From NCBI GenBank assembly GCA_036375715.1, contig DASVBS010000081.1:1-64000 (forward strand): a stretch of DNA of 64,000 bases, read 5' to 3'. Shown here piece by piece: positions 36,439 through 45,531 of the stretch (position 1 is the first letter of the stretch; every line of letters begins with the position of its first letter). The DNA comes from Longimicrobiaceae bacterium. GTDB taxonomy: Bacteria; Gemmatimonadota; Gemmatimonadetes; Longimicrobiales; Longimicrobiaceae. The position numbers and the translations under genes are program-made. The notes beneath the pieces are model-generated. The model was not told the origin of the DNA. It did no database searches and saw only the letters and a list, made by a program, of their open reading frames with translations.

Positions 36439-37668
36439 ATGCAGCCGGACGGAGTCGCAGGCCCCCACCTCACCTACTGCACCAACATCCACCCCGGACA
36501 GACCTGGGCAACGGTTCGCGAAAACTTCGACCGCTATGTGCTTCCGGTTCGTGAGCAGGTCGCTCCCGGTCAACGCTTCGGGGTGGGGCTGCGTCTCTCC
36601 GCCGAGGCCACCGAGACCCTGCGGGAGCCGGAACAGCTCGCCGCCTTCCGCGACTTCCTGCGCCAGCACGACCTCTACGTCTTCACCATCAACGGTTTCC
36701 CCTACGGTCATTTCCACGGGCAGCCGGTAAAGGAAGACGTTTATCTTCCCAACTGGATGCAGCCGGAGCGCCTCACTTACACCGATGCCCTGGCGACCCT
36801 GCTGGAGACCCTCCTGCCCGACGGCGTGAAGGGAACCATCAGTACCGTACCCGGCGCCTACGCTCCGCTCGTCGCGTCGGACGAAGACATAGAGCGGATG
36901 GTGGTGCAGCTCGCGCGGCACGCCGGCCACCTCTACGGAATTCGGGAACGCTCGGGGAAAGAGATCTCGCTGGCTCTGGAACCGGAGCCATGCTGCTACC
37001 TGGAAACGGTCGCCCAGACGGTCCGCTTCTTCGAGCGCTACCTCTTCGGGGACCGCGCAGTGGAGACGTTGGTCAACGAGGTCGGCGTGCGGCGCGAGGA
37101 CGCGGAGGCCATTCTCCGCCGGCACCTGACCGTCTGCTTCGACGCCTGTCACATGGCCGTGGAGTTCGAGGAGCCCCGCGAGGCGCTGGCCGCCTTTCGC
37201 CAGGCGGGGATCGGCATCGGCAAGTTCCAGATCAGCGCGGGGTTGCATGTAGAGTTCAGCGGCGACCGTGCAGGCGACGCCGAGCTCCGAGGTCACCTGG
37301 AGAGATTCGCCGACCCGGTCTACCTGCACCAGGTGGTGGAGCGGCGACCCGACGGGCAGGTCCGGCGCTACGTCGACCTGCCGGAAGCGTTGCACGCCAC
37401 CGCGGACGAGCACGGCCCGCGCGAGTGGCGAATCCACTTCCACGTCCCTCTCTTCCGCGAGGAGCTCGGCGTCTTCCAGAGCACCCAGCCCTATCTGCGC
37501 GAGCTCATCGGGTTGCTCAAGGGGGGCTCCGCGGGGCAGCACTGGGAGGTGGAGACGTATACTTGGGACGTGCTTCCCGAAGAATTCCGCGCCGGTGGCG
37601 TCGTCACTGCGGTCGCGAGAGAGATGCAGTGGGTGATCGATCAGATGCGCGAAGCACGAACCGCATGA
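36439..37668 (+). CDS. eboE: EboE-like xylose-isomerase-type TIM-barrel protein
   Basis: 409 residues with the features of EboE from the ebo (eustigmatophyte/bacterial operon) cluster: LTYCTNIHPGQTWATVREN, VFTINGFPYGHFHGQPVKE, ALEPEPCCYLETVAQTV, CFDACHMAVEFEEP and a C-terminal ETYTWDVLPEEF. The His/Glu/Asp residues suit a metal-binding isomerase barrel. In cyanobacteria and Bacteroidota ebo genes move a metabolite precursor to the periplasm. Here the other ebo genes (A, B, C, D, F) are absent from the window, so this is an orphan copy. Confidence 0.85.
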   Translation: MQPDGVAGPHLTYCTNIHPGQTWATVRENFDRYVLPVREQVAPGQRFGVGLRLSAEATETLREPEQLAAFRDFLRQHDLYVFTINGFPYGHFHGQPVKEDVYLPNWMQPERLTYTDALATLLETLLPDGVKGTISTVPGAYAPLVASDEDIERMVVQLARHAGHLYGIRERSGKEISLALEPEPCCYLETVAQTVRFFERYLFGDRAVETLVNEVGVRREDAEAILRRHLTVCFDACHMAVEFEEPREALAAFRQAGIGIGKFQISAGLHVEFSGDRAGDAELRGHLERFADPVYLHQVVERRPDGQVRRYVDLPEALHATADEHGPREWRIHFHVPLFREELGVFQSTQPYLRELIGLLKGGSAGQHWEVETYTWDVLPEEFRAGGVVTAVAREMQWVIDQMREARTA

Positions 37669-37705
37669 CCGGGAGATCGGTCGACCCCAACCTCCGAGAG
37701 TTGCG

Positions 37706-37948
37706 ATGACGGAACCTGCGCCCTGCCGACGCTCGCGTGAGGGATTGACCGAGTACCTGGAAGGCGCCCTGTCGCCGGCACGGCGGCAGGGCCTGGAACG
37801 ACACCTCGCCGAATGCGCGTCCTGCCGAGCCCACCTGGATCAGTTGCGGCTGATCATCGCCGCCGCGGCTGACATTCCCCCCGAACCCATGCCACCAGAT
37901 ACCAAAGCAACACTCTTACGAGCCCTGCGAGAGGGGAAGAAGGCCTGA
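37706..37948 (+). CDS. Small zinc-finger (anti-sigma type) protein
   Basis: 80 residues with a ZAS-type zinc site: CRRSREGLTEYLEGALSPAR then HLAECASCRAHL (HxxxCxxC). No membrane segment follows, so it is a soluble, short anti-sigma-like protein. It starts 37 bp after eboE, possibly in the same transcript, and its last 33 bp overlap tail to tail with the minus-strand zinc-finger gene. Confidence 0.8.
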   Translation: MTEPAPCRRSREGLTEYLEGALSPARRQGLERHLAECASCRAHLDQLRLIIAAAADIPPEPMPPDTKATLLRALREGKKA

Positions 37949-38206
37949 TCCGACTTGGAGCGATCGAGTAGAGCGGTCGTTTCGATGGGCGCGGAGGAGA
38001 GATTCCTTCAGGTACTGCGGCATCCGGCGGCGGGGGAGGTCGGCCAGGTAGGTGACGGTGTGGCGCAGCTTCTGGACCTCCCGCCAGCATTCGGGGCAGG
38101 CGGCCAGGTGCGATTCCACTCGCATTCGGAGCTGCGGTGGAAGATCCCCTTCGAGATAATCTCCCAGCGCGATCTCGACGCGCTCGCAGCAGAGCGGCTC
38201 TATCAT
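37916..38206 (-). CDS. Zinc-finger anti-sigma factor
   Basis: 96 residues from the ATG at 38206 (a TTG at 38230 is also in frame). CCERVEIALGDYLEGDL and HLAACPECWREVQ form the ZAS HxxxCxxC site. It has no membrane helix. It is divergent from the ECF sigma gene at 38581 and probably its antagonist; the neighbouring plus-strand zinc-finger gene is a second candidate. The overlap of the two 3' ends could give antisense control. Confidence 0.75.
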   Translation of the reverse strand: MIEPLCCERVEIALGDYLEGDLPPQLRMRVESHLAACPECWREVQKLRHTVTYLADLPRRRMPQYLKESLLRAHRNDRSTRSLQVGSGLLPLSQGS

Positions 38207-38580
38207 CCGATCATCGTCGACCCGGGTCAACTCAGGAGGAGGCGCTCCAAAAGCCCTCCGTTCAGCGCACAGGTCTCTGTCTCCGAACCTCCGCTCGCGT
38301 TACACTCGTCACATTCGTCCGGCCCACGCCGCGCCGTAACGAAATTGCCGCTGACAATACCGTACTTTATCCGCCCATTCGTTTCGTCTCCTCCGGGATC
38401 GTTCGCAAACTCCCTCCAGCCTGCCCACCGGTCCGGTTCCTGCTATCGCTGCTTCGGAGCCGGCGGGGTCGGTGCTGCGTGGCACCGGCCCGTTGCAGCC
38501 GGTCGATGGAGGATCGTGGAACCGCCCAGCGGGACCACGATTCGTTTGCTTCATGCGCCCTCTTCCCTGGAGATCGGGTC
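38207..38580. other. Divergent intergenic region anti-sigma / ECF sigma
   Basis: About 370 bp separate the divergent anti-sigma and ECF sigma genes. A weak plus-strand promoter candidate is TTGCCG (38345-38350), 17 bp, TATCCG (38368-38373). Nothing else stands out; open frames here lack Shine-Dalgarno sequences. Confidence 0.35.
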
Positions 38581-39306
38581 GTGAGCTCGAACAACCGCAA
38601 GTGGCTCCGCAGCCCCAGTGAACGGGTCGGTACGCTTTCTCATGCCGATCTACCTCCCCCCGCCCTCGGTTCGACGCCGGACAACGAGGAGCACCTCCTC
38701 ATTCGCGCTCTTCGCGAGCGCGACGAGCGGGCGTTCGAGTTGCTCCTCGACCGCTGGTATTCCCCCATGCTGCGTCTTGCCCGGAGCTACGTCCGCAGCC
38801 GGGCCGACGCCGAAGAGGTGGTGCAGGACACGTGGCTTGCCGTGCTTTCGGGCATCGAGCGATTCGAGGCCCGATCCTCTCTCCGAACGTGGATCTTCCG
38901 CATCCTGGTCAACCGGGCGCGCACGCGCGCGCGGCGCGAAGCCCGGACGGTCCCGCTCTCGTCGCTGCCCGCGCCCGAACTATCGGGGGGAGGCGGCACG
39001 TCGGCCGGACAGGGCGACTGGTTGGTGGACCTGGAGCGCGTGGAACCGCTGGCGTGGCACGGCTCCTCACTGGACGGGGCGGACCCGCACACCCGGCTCG
39101 CCACCAACGAGCTACGCGAACGCATCGAGGAAGCGATTCGGGCGCTCCCCGCGCGTCAGCAGCAGGTGATCACATTGCGGGACCTGGAAGGGTGGAGCGC
39201 CGAGGAGGTGTGCGAAGCGCTGGACCTCACCCCCGCGAACCAGCGCGTGCTACTGCACCGCGCCCGCATGAAGGTGCGCGACGCCCTCTTCACCGCACAC
39301 GCTTGA
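38581..39306 (+). CDS. ECF-family RNA polymerase sigma factor
   Basis: 241 residues from GTG 38581, preceded by GGAGA; the frame is open upstream to 38137 but with no better start. Region 2 is clear (FELLLDRWYSPMLRLARSYV, then DAEEVVQDTWLAVL), as is region 4 (LPARQQQVITLRDLEGWSAE, then LDLTPANQRVLLHRARMKVR). Linker between them is longer than usual and Gly-rich. Divergent zinc-finger gene is the likely anti-sigma. Signal unknown. Confidence 0.88.
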   Translation: MSSNNRKWLRSPSERVGTLSHADLPPPALGSTPDNEEHLLIRALRERDERAFELLLDRWYSPMLRLARSYVRSRADAEEVVQDTWLAVLSGIERFEARSSLRTWIFRILVNRARTRARREARTVPLSSLPAPELSGGGGTSAGQGDWLVDLERVEPLAWHGSSLDGADPHTRLATNELRERIEEAIRALPARQQQVITLRDLEGWSAEEVCEALDLTPANQRVLLHRARMKVRDALFTAHA

Positions 39307-39332
39307 ATCGTAGGAAACCTGTGGCCGGTGAA

Positions 39333-39353
39333 CGGGCCGGATCCTCCGGCCCG
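39333..39353. terminator. Hairpin between convergent sigma and cupin genes
   Basis: A 9-bp stem CGGGCCGGA/TCCGGCCCG with a 3-base loop lies between the ends of two convergent genes (39306 and 39397). No clear U tract follows on either strand. Confidence 0.5.
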
Positions 39354-39396
39354 GCCGAAGCCGAGCCGGGGTGGCGCCTCGGTGCCTGACCTGTTA

Positions 39397-39708
39397 TCAG
39401 CCCGGACGAGGGGTGATGATCGCGAGGAAGCGGAGCCGCCCCGCATTTGCGCGGATCCCGTGCAGTTCCTCGCGGTCGTAAGCCACGGCGTCTCCCGCCA
39501 CCACGCGCTGGATCCCATTGGCGCCGGAGAACTCCCCCTCCCCCTCGATCACCTGGAGCAGGACGGCAGAGGTGCTGCGGTGCGGCCTCACCTCCTGGCC
39601 GGGCTCGAGGGCGAAGGCGACGACGCGCAGGTCTTCCGAATCGTGAAGGAGCTGGGTAGAGGGACGGTCGGTCCGGAACGGCGCCGCGCGCCCGGAAAGC
39701 TGATTCAT
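39397..39708 (-). CDS. Cupin-domain protein
   Basis: 103 residues, a single cupin barrel: LEPGQEVRPHRSTSAVLLQV for motif 1 and GDAVAYDREELHGIRANAG for motif 2, with some of the usual metal ligands (His, Glu/Asp, His) retained. It overlaps the ScdA_N gene by 4 bp (ATGA) and closes the Crp-associated operon. A redox or small-molecule sensor role is plausible but not shown. Confidence 0.85.
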   Translation of the reverse strand: MNQLSGRAAPFRTDRPSTQLLHDSEDLRVVAFALEPGQEVRPHRSTSAVLLQVIEGEGEFSGANGIQRVVAGDAVAYDREELHGIRANAGRLRFLAIITPRPG

Positions 39709-39920
39709 CGGCCGTTGCGAATGAGTTCTGCAAGGGCAGCCAGCAGCGCGTCGGGGTCCGCACCGTCGCGCTCCGCCGCCTCACGGACCGGGACGCCTCC
39801 TCCGCAACAGGCGTCGATGCCGAAGCGATTGAAGATTTCCACCGACTCGGGCACGGCTCGGATCACTTCGTTTACCGTCAGCGATGCCGGTAGGTCGGCG
39901 GGGGAAATTGTCGAGCTCAT
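39705..39920 (-). CDS. DUF542/ScdA_N (RIC N-terminal) domain protein
   Basis: 71 residues consisting only of the ScdA_N domain: LTVNEVIRAVPESVEIFNRF then GIDACCGGG, the CCGGG-like motif of RIC/YtfE iron-sulfur repair proteins. The haemerythrin di-iron half is absent. The domain is typical of nitric-oxide and low-oxygen regulons and fits its Crp-type/haem-copper neighbours. Start has no clear Shine-Dalgarno; it is expected to be translated from the operon mRNA. Confidence 0.9.
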   Translation of the reverse strand: MSSTISPADLPASLTVNEVIRAVPESVEIFNRFGIDACCGGGVPVREAAERDGADPDALLAALAELIRNGR

Positions 39921-39968
39921 GGATCAGTATGGTTGAAACGGTATTGGCGTGATCGAAATGGTGGCGCC

Positions 39969-40430
39969 TCAACTGTGAACGGCCGGAGGCTGCGCGACAG
40001 CCGGCACCGGTGCGCGCCGTCCGGTTCCGGCCACGGACGGTCCCAGCGTGCGCCACAGGTTATGGATGAAGAGGAGGATTCCGAGCGCGCTCACCGCGGC
40101 GCCCGCGCGCAGCGCCACGTCCCCCGCCGGCCAGGTCCAGACGCGGGTGATCCAGCCACCCACCAGAAGCACGAGGCCCAGGTTCGCCAACCAGAGGTGA
40201 ACCGCGGCCTCGCGCCGCGAGTGCAGCGGGTTGCCGGTAAAGCGCGGCATCACGTGGTAGGCGACACCGAAGATCATCATGCTCACGAAGCCAAGCAGGT
40301 TGGCGTGTATGTGAGCCGTGCGGTAGACGAGTGCTCCTTGGGGCCAGAAGGCCATCGAGACACCGATCGTCACCCCGACCGCGAGCCAGATCAGGCTGGC
40401 TCGAATGAAGCCTCTTACGAACGGCTCCAT
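39969..40430 (-). CDS. Stand-alone haem-copper oxidase subunit I-like membrane protein
   Basis: 153 residues, about four membrane helices. AHIHANLLGFVSMMIFGVAY followed by HVMPRF carries His residues spaced like haem ligands of NorB/cbb3 subunit I, but the protein is only a third of the size of a real subunit I. ATG 40430 overlaps the Crp-type stop (TGATG), so the longer frame from 40784 is antisense noise. A paralogue of nearly identical layout is at 41788. Probably a haem or NO-binding membrane protein in the nitrosative module; function inferred. Confidence 0.8.
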   Translation of the reverse strand: MEPFVRGFIRASLIWLAVGVTIGVSMAFWPQGALVYRTAHIHANLLGFVSMMIFGVAYHVMPRFTGNPLHSRREAAVHLWLANLGLVLLVGGWITRVWTWPAGDVALRAGAAVSALGILLFIHNLWRTLGPSVAGTGRRAPVPAVAQPPAVHS

Positions 40431-41125
40431 CACTCTCTCCCTCCGGAAAAGGCCACTGACTCGAGCCGGCGCAGGTCCAACACGCGGACATGCGAGCCCT
40501 TCTGCGCGATCGCTCCTGACTTCCTGAGCTGCGAGAGGGCGCGGGCGACGCTCTCCCGGGTGGTGGCGAGCTCGGCCGCCAGCTCCTCCTGGGTACGCGG
40601 CAGCTCGAACTCCAGCTCCCCAGATCCCCCCTGCCTCTCCGCGTACTCCAGCAGCGTCATGGCCACGCGCGACGGCACATCGCGCAGCGAGATCTTCTCC
40701 ACCAGACGCACCATCCTGCGCAACCGCCTGCCCAGCTCCTGGATCACGGAGTCGGCGATCTCCGGGTGGTGCCGGTAGAGCCATTGGAAGTCGTTCAGCG
40801 GCAGGAAGAGGATGCGCGAGTCCACGTCGGCCCGCGCCGAGGCGGGGTAGGGGCCACCGTCGAACAGGGGCACCTCGGCAATGGATTGCCCCGGCCCCTG
40901 CACGTGCAGCGTCTGCTCCTTCCCGTCCTGGTTGGAGCGGTAGACCCGCACCATTCCGGACACCACGACGTACAGGCCCTGGCAGGGATCCCCACGCCGG
41001 AAGAGCTGGCGCCCGCGCGGGAGCGAGCGGATCACCGTCCGGCGGGCGACCGCTCCCAGCGCGTCGTCGCTCAGTCGGCTGAAGATCGACAGCTGACGGA
41101 GCAGGGCGACCGCTTCAGAACTCAT
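40430..41125 (-). CDS. Crp/Fnr-family transcription regulator (Dnr-like)
   Basis: 231 residues: cyclic-nucleotide-type beta-roll (RQLFRRGDPCQGLYVVVSGM), dimer helix, and winged HTH with PRTQEELAAELATTRESVAR. Only one Cys (in PCQG) is near the N-terminus, so the four-Cys Fe-S cluster of FNR is lacking; a Dnr/NnrR-type haem/NO or a cNMP sensor is more likely. It sits within an operon with NO-associated genes, and a perfect TGTGA-N6-TCACA palindrome lies in the upstream divergent region, so autoregulation is expected. Confidence 0.92.
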   Translation of the reverse strand: MSSEAVALLRQLSIFSRLSDDALGAVARRTVIRSLPRGRQLFRRGDPCQGLYVVVSGMVRVYRSNQDGKEQTLHVQGPGQSIAEVPLFDGGPYPASARADVDSRILFLPLNDFQWLYRHHPEIADSVIQELGRRLRRMVRLVEKISLRDVPSRVAMTLLEYAERQGGSGELEFELPRTQEELAAELATTRESVARALSQLRKSGAIAQKGSHVRVLDLRRLESVAFSGGRE

Positions 41126-41126
41126 C

Positions 41127-41624
41127 TCAGCCTCCTCGAGCGAGCCTAACCGCCGCGACCACCACCACCAGCCCCACCAGCGCGTTGATGCGAGCCAGCC
41201 AGGCTGCCCGACGACGGGCAGTCAGCGCGGCCGGCGTGCCCGGTCGCAGGCGAGACGCCACCGGACCTGTCACGAAATCGTGAATGCCGCTGATCAGCAG
41301 CATGGTTGCGACGGCACCGAGCTTCCAGGCGAGCGCCTGGCCCAAAGACGTGCTCCAGAAGTCGGCATTCCCCCATACCTGCCGGGTCAACAGCCCCCGG
41401 TAGTGAAGGTTGACGATCCCCGTCACCAGCAGGACCGCGATCGCCGCCCACCCCACACTGCGGAACCGCTCTCCGAGCCGGCGGAAAAGCTCGCTGCGCA
41501 GCTGGGGAGGGTCCACCGTACGGAGCACCGGCGCCCCGACCACGGCGAGAAAGAACATCCCGCCCAACCAGAGGAGAGCGGCCAGTACGTGCACGGTGAC
41601 GCTGACATAATAGAGTAGTGGCAT
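41127..41624 (-). CDS. CopD-like integral membrane protein
   Basis: 165 residues with four membrane helices. YVSVTVHVLAALLWLGGMFF contains the His and WLGG typical of CopD/DUF4149-type domains; GWAAIAVLLVTGIVNLHYRG follows. It heads the minus-strand operon, one base before the Crp-type gene. Copper or haem-related membrane function is suggested by the family; not demonstrated. Confidence 0.82.
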   Translation of the reverse strand: MPLLYYVSVTVHVLAALLWLGGMFFLAVVGAPVLRTVDPPQLRSELFRRLGERFRSVGWAAIAVLLVTGIVNLHYRGLLTRQVWGNADFWSTSLGQALAWKLGAVATMLLISGIHDFVTGPVASRLRPGTPAALTARRRAAWLARINALVGLVVVVAAVRLARGG

Positions 41625-41704
41625 TCCGTTTCGCGTTCGGGCCGCGGACCAAGGCGTCTCGCTGCTTCCGCAGGCGGAAGCTGCACCAGCAATCCGCGTG
41701 TTGC

Positions 41705-41720
41705 TGTGACGGACGTCACA
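41705..41720. promoter_or_regulatory. Perfect Crp/Fnr-type palindrome
   Basis: TGTGACGGACGTCACA is an exact TGTGA-N6-TCACA inverted repeat. Its centre is about 32 bp upstream of a CATTGT -10-like hexamer (41742-41747), so for the rightward gene it would lie near -41.5, the usual activating position. It lies between the divergent Crp operon and the second haem-copper-like gene. Confidence 0.75.
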
Positions 41721-41787
41721 TCAGTCCTGCGAAGAGCTTCGCATTGTCGGTGTGCCGACGCCACCTCTTCCTGAAACCACCGGAGGA

Positions 41788-42243
41788 ATGTACACTCTCG
41801 TCCGCCGCTTCATAAAAACCGGCATCGCCTTCCTCATGGTCGGGCTGACCCTGGGGGTCTACATGCTCGCCCGCCGTGAGCTGGCCGGCGTGTGGCCCAA
41901 CCCCTATCTGGTTTCCGCCCACGCGCACGCGGTGCTGGTCGGGTTCGTCATGTTTCTGATCCTGGGTGTGGGGCTCTGGCTCTTCCCCCGGCCGGAGAAG
42001 GGCGACGAGCGCTATCGCCCGGAGAGGGCGGAAGCGGCGTACTGGATCCTCATGCCCTCCACCGCCGGCCGATTCCTGGGCGAAGTCGCTCGCGCCAGCA
42101 GTGACGCCGGTTGGCTGGGGTGGGTGGTGCTGGCGGGTGGAATTGGACAGGCGGTCGGCCTCGCCGTCTATTTCTGGACCATGTGGAGCCGGATCCGGCC
42201 GGTCGGCAGCCAGATCCGGGAGGCAAAGGGGGAGCGGTTCTGA
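41788..42243 (+). CDS. Stand-alone haem-copper oxidase subunit I-like membrane protein (paralogue)
   Basis: 151 residues. I chose the ATG at 41788 because MYTLVRRFIKTGIAFLMVGL aligns residue by residue with the N-terminus of the 153-residue protein encoded at 39969; a GTG at 41752 is the alternative. Four membrane helices; SAHAHAVLVGFVMFLILGVG followed by LFPRP carries the His pair. It lies directly downstream of the palindromic Crp-type box and probably shares regulation with its paralogue. Precise cofactor unknown. Confidence 0.8.
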   Translation: MYTLVRRFIKTGIAFLMVGLTLGVYMLARRELAGVWPNPYLVSAHAHAVLVGFVMFLILGVGLWLFPRPEKGDERYRPERAEAAYWILMPSTAGRFLGEVARASSDAGWLGWVVLAGGIGQAVGLAVYFWTMWSRIRPVGSQIREAKGERF

Positions 42244-42304
42244 TTCGATAGTTCAACGTCGCCGCGCTCACGGCGGATGCACGCACATGTGCCGACGTCC
42301 GTAG

Positions 42305-43681
<1,377 letters not shown>

Positions 43682-43742
43682 AGGTGTAGTCTAGAGGTCG
43701 ACCTGCCGGGCGCGGCCTTCGTGGTCGCGCCCGATTCCCTCC

Positions 43743-43758
43743 CGTGATCTCTGTCACA
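43743..43758 (+). promoter_or_regulatory. Degenerate Crp/Fnr-type site upstream of NnrS-like gene
   Basis: CGTGATCTCTGTCACA keeps one exact half (GTCACA) and one partial half (CGTGAT) with the same 6-4-6 spacing as the box at 41705. Its centre is 42 bp before the ATG at 43793, which would be the -41.5 position if the transcript is leaderless or nearly so. Confidence 0.5.
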
Positions 43759-43792
43759 GCGGCACCCTCTCCCGCCGCGCACCTTTCCTCTC

Positions 43793-45130
43793 ATGAAGCA
43801 GAAAGTCTCCCCCGGATCGGGTGCGACGCCTTCGCTGCGCCCCCAGACGACGGCTCCTCCCAGCGTGCCGCCTGCGCCTTCGCTGGCGACGCGTATGGCG
43901 CCGCCGCTGCGCCTGCCGGGAGCGCACTTCGCCGTCGCGGGAGGGTTCCTGCTGGCCGGCACGCTGGGACTGGTGTGGGCCGCACCCGATCTAGCGCGTG
44001 GGAGCTTCGGTATGCCGCGCGTCGTGGCGATCACCCACCTGTTCACGCTCGGCTGGATCACCACGAGCATCAAGGGCGCACTCTACCAGTTCCTTCCCGT
44101 CGCGCTGCAGACGCCGATCCGCTCCACCCGGCTGGCGGCCGCGGGTCTCCTGCTCTATGCACCGGGGCTCGCGCTGTTCGTCATCGGGCTCATACTCGGC
44201 CGCGTGCCGTTGGCGCTGGTGGGCGCGGCACTCTTCGGCACCGCCCTGCTTGCGTTTGTCGGCAACCTGGCCGCGACGTTGAAGCGCGCGACACAGCGGA
44301 ACCTCACCTGGTGGTGCCTGGTCGGCTCGGCCACCGCGCTCGCCAGCACCGTCATCCTGGGCATCTCGCTCGCCGGCAACCTTCGCTGGGGCTACCTGGG
44401 AGCTGACCGCTATCTCGCGGTCGCCGTGCACCTGCACGTCGCGATCGCCGGCTGGGTGCTGCTCACGATCGTCGGCGTCGCGCACCGGCTGCTGCCGATG
44501 TTCCTGCTCGCGCACGGTGCCTCCGAGGTGCCCGGGAAGATCGCCGCAATCCTGCTGAGCACCGGCGTAGCGGTGCTGCTGGCCGGCCACCACGCGCTGC
44601 ATCCCTGGCTGGTATGGACGATTGCGGCGCTGCTCGGGGGAGGGTTGGTGGCGTTGCTTCTCCAGGGCGCGCTCTTCTTCCGTCATCGCCGCAAGCCGCA
44701 GTTGGATCCCGGGATGCGCCTGGCCGCGTGCGGCCTCTCACTGCTCGGGGTGGCGCTCCTCATCGCCCCGGTTCACCTGGCGAGCGGCCTGGCTGCCCCT
44801 CGGATCGCAACCGCGTACGTGGTCGCGTTGCTGGGCGGGATCACGCTCTTCGTCTGCGGCCACTATTACAAGATCCTCCCCTTCCTGATCTGGTTCCACC
44901 GCTTCGGCCCGCTGGTCGGGAAGCAGCAGGTCCCCCGTGTGGCAGAGCTGTATGCGCATCGCCCAGCGGAGGTGGTGGTCGTGGCGGCCACCGCGGGGAT
45001 CCTGGCCATGGGGCTGGGGATCCTGCTGGCGGCGCAGGCGGTGGTGCGGACCGGTGCAGCCCTGCTGCTGCTCGGCGTGAGCGTTTTGCTCATCCAGATG
45101 ATCCACATCTCACGAAAGAGACCCCTATGA
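43793..45130 (+). CDS. NnrS-like/haem-copper-related polytopic membrane protein
   Basis: 445 residues with about 12 membrane helices after a ~40-residue Pro/Ser-rich head. His-bearing segments [40 protein letters not shown] and [17 protein letters not shown] resemble NnrS and subunit-I-like haem proteins of nitric-oxide response. First gene of a six-gene operon (DUF59, DUF1858-DUF2249, DUF2249, TIM barrel, DUF2249) closed by a strong terminator at 47820. Expected to bind haem/copper and protect against NO or signal it; NnrS versus another haem-copper-like family is not settled. Confidence 0.78.
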   Translation: MKQKVSPGSGATPSLRPQTTAPPSVPPAPSLATRMAPPLRLPGAHFAVAGGFLLAGTLGLVWAAPDLARGSFGMPRVVAITHLFTLGWITTSIKGALYQFLPVALQTPIRSTRLAAAGLLLYAPGLALFVIGLILGRVPLALVGAALFGTALLAFVGNLAATLKRATQRNLTWWCLVGSATALASTVILGISLAGNLRWGYLGADRYLAVAVHLHVAIAGWVLLTIVGVAHRLLPMFLLAHGASEVPGKIAAILLSTGVAVLLAGHHALHPWLVWTIAALLGGGLVALLLQGALFFRHRRKPQLDPGMRLAACGLSLLGVALLIAPVHLASGLAAPRIATAYVVALLGGITLFVCGHYYKILPFLIWFHRFGPLVGKQQVPRVAELYAHRPAEVVVVAATAGILAMGLGILLAAQAVVRTGAALLLLGVSVLLIQMIHISRKRPL

Positions 45131-45531
45131 GCGGACGAAACGCGTTCCTCCGGGCCGCGGCCGCCCTCGATTCACCGCCCACGGGAGCAAGTGACCCGCC
45201 GCCGGTCGCGGGGGAAAGCTCGGAGGCGAGCTCGGAGGCTAGAGAAGAGAAGGTCGATCGTGGGGCGGTGTGGGACGCCCTCTCCACGGTGATCGATCCC
45301 GAGATCGGTCTCGACATCGTGACCCTCGGGCTCGTGTACAGCCTCGAAATCGAGGGCTCGACCGTGAAGGTCACCTTCACCCTCACCACGCCGGGGTGTC
45401 CGATGGAAGAGGCGATCACCAGCGGTGTGCTGAATGCCGTCTCGTACGTGGAGGGGGTGGAGGAAGTAATTCCGCAACTCGTCTGGGAGCCTCGCTGGCA
45501 TCCAGGCATGATCCAGGAGGGTGCGTGGTGA
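45127..45531 (+). CDS. MIP18/DUF59 (PaaD-like) protein
   Basis: 134 residues; ATG 45127 overlaps the NnrS-like stop by 4 bp. After a ~45-residue acidic, disordered head the DUF59 core follows: [20 protein letters not shown] and [20 protein letters not shown] with the conserved Cys. DUF59 proteins assist Fe-S or metal-cofactor maturation. In this operon it may service cofactors damaged by nitric oxide. Confidence 0.9.
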   Translation: MSGRNAFLRAAAALDSPPTGASDPPPVAGESSEASSEAREEKVDRGAVWDALSTVIDPEIGLDIVTLGLVYSLEIEGSTVKVTFTLTTPGCPMEEAITSGVLNAVSYVEGVEEVIPQLVWEPRWHPGMIQEGAW

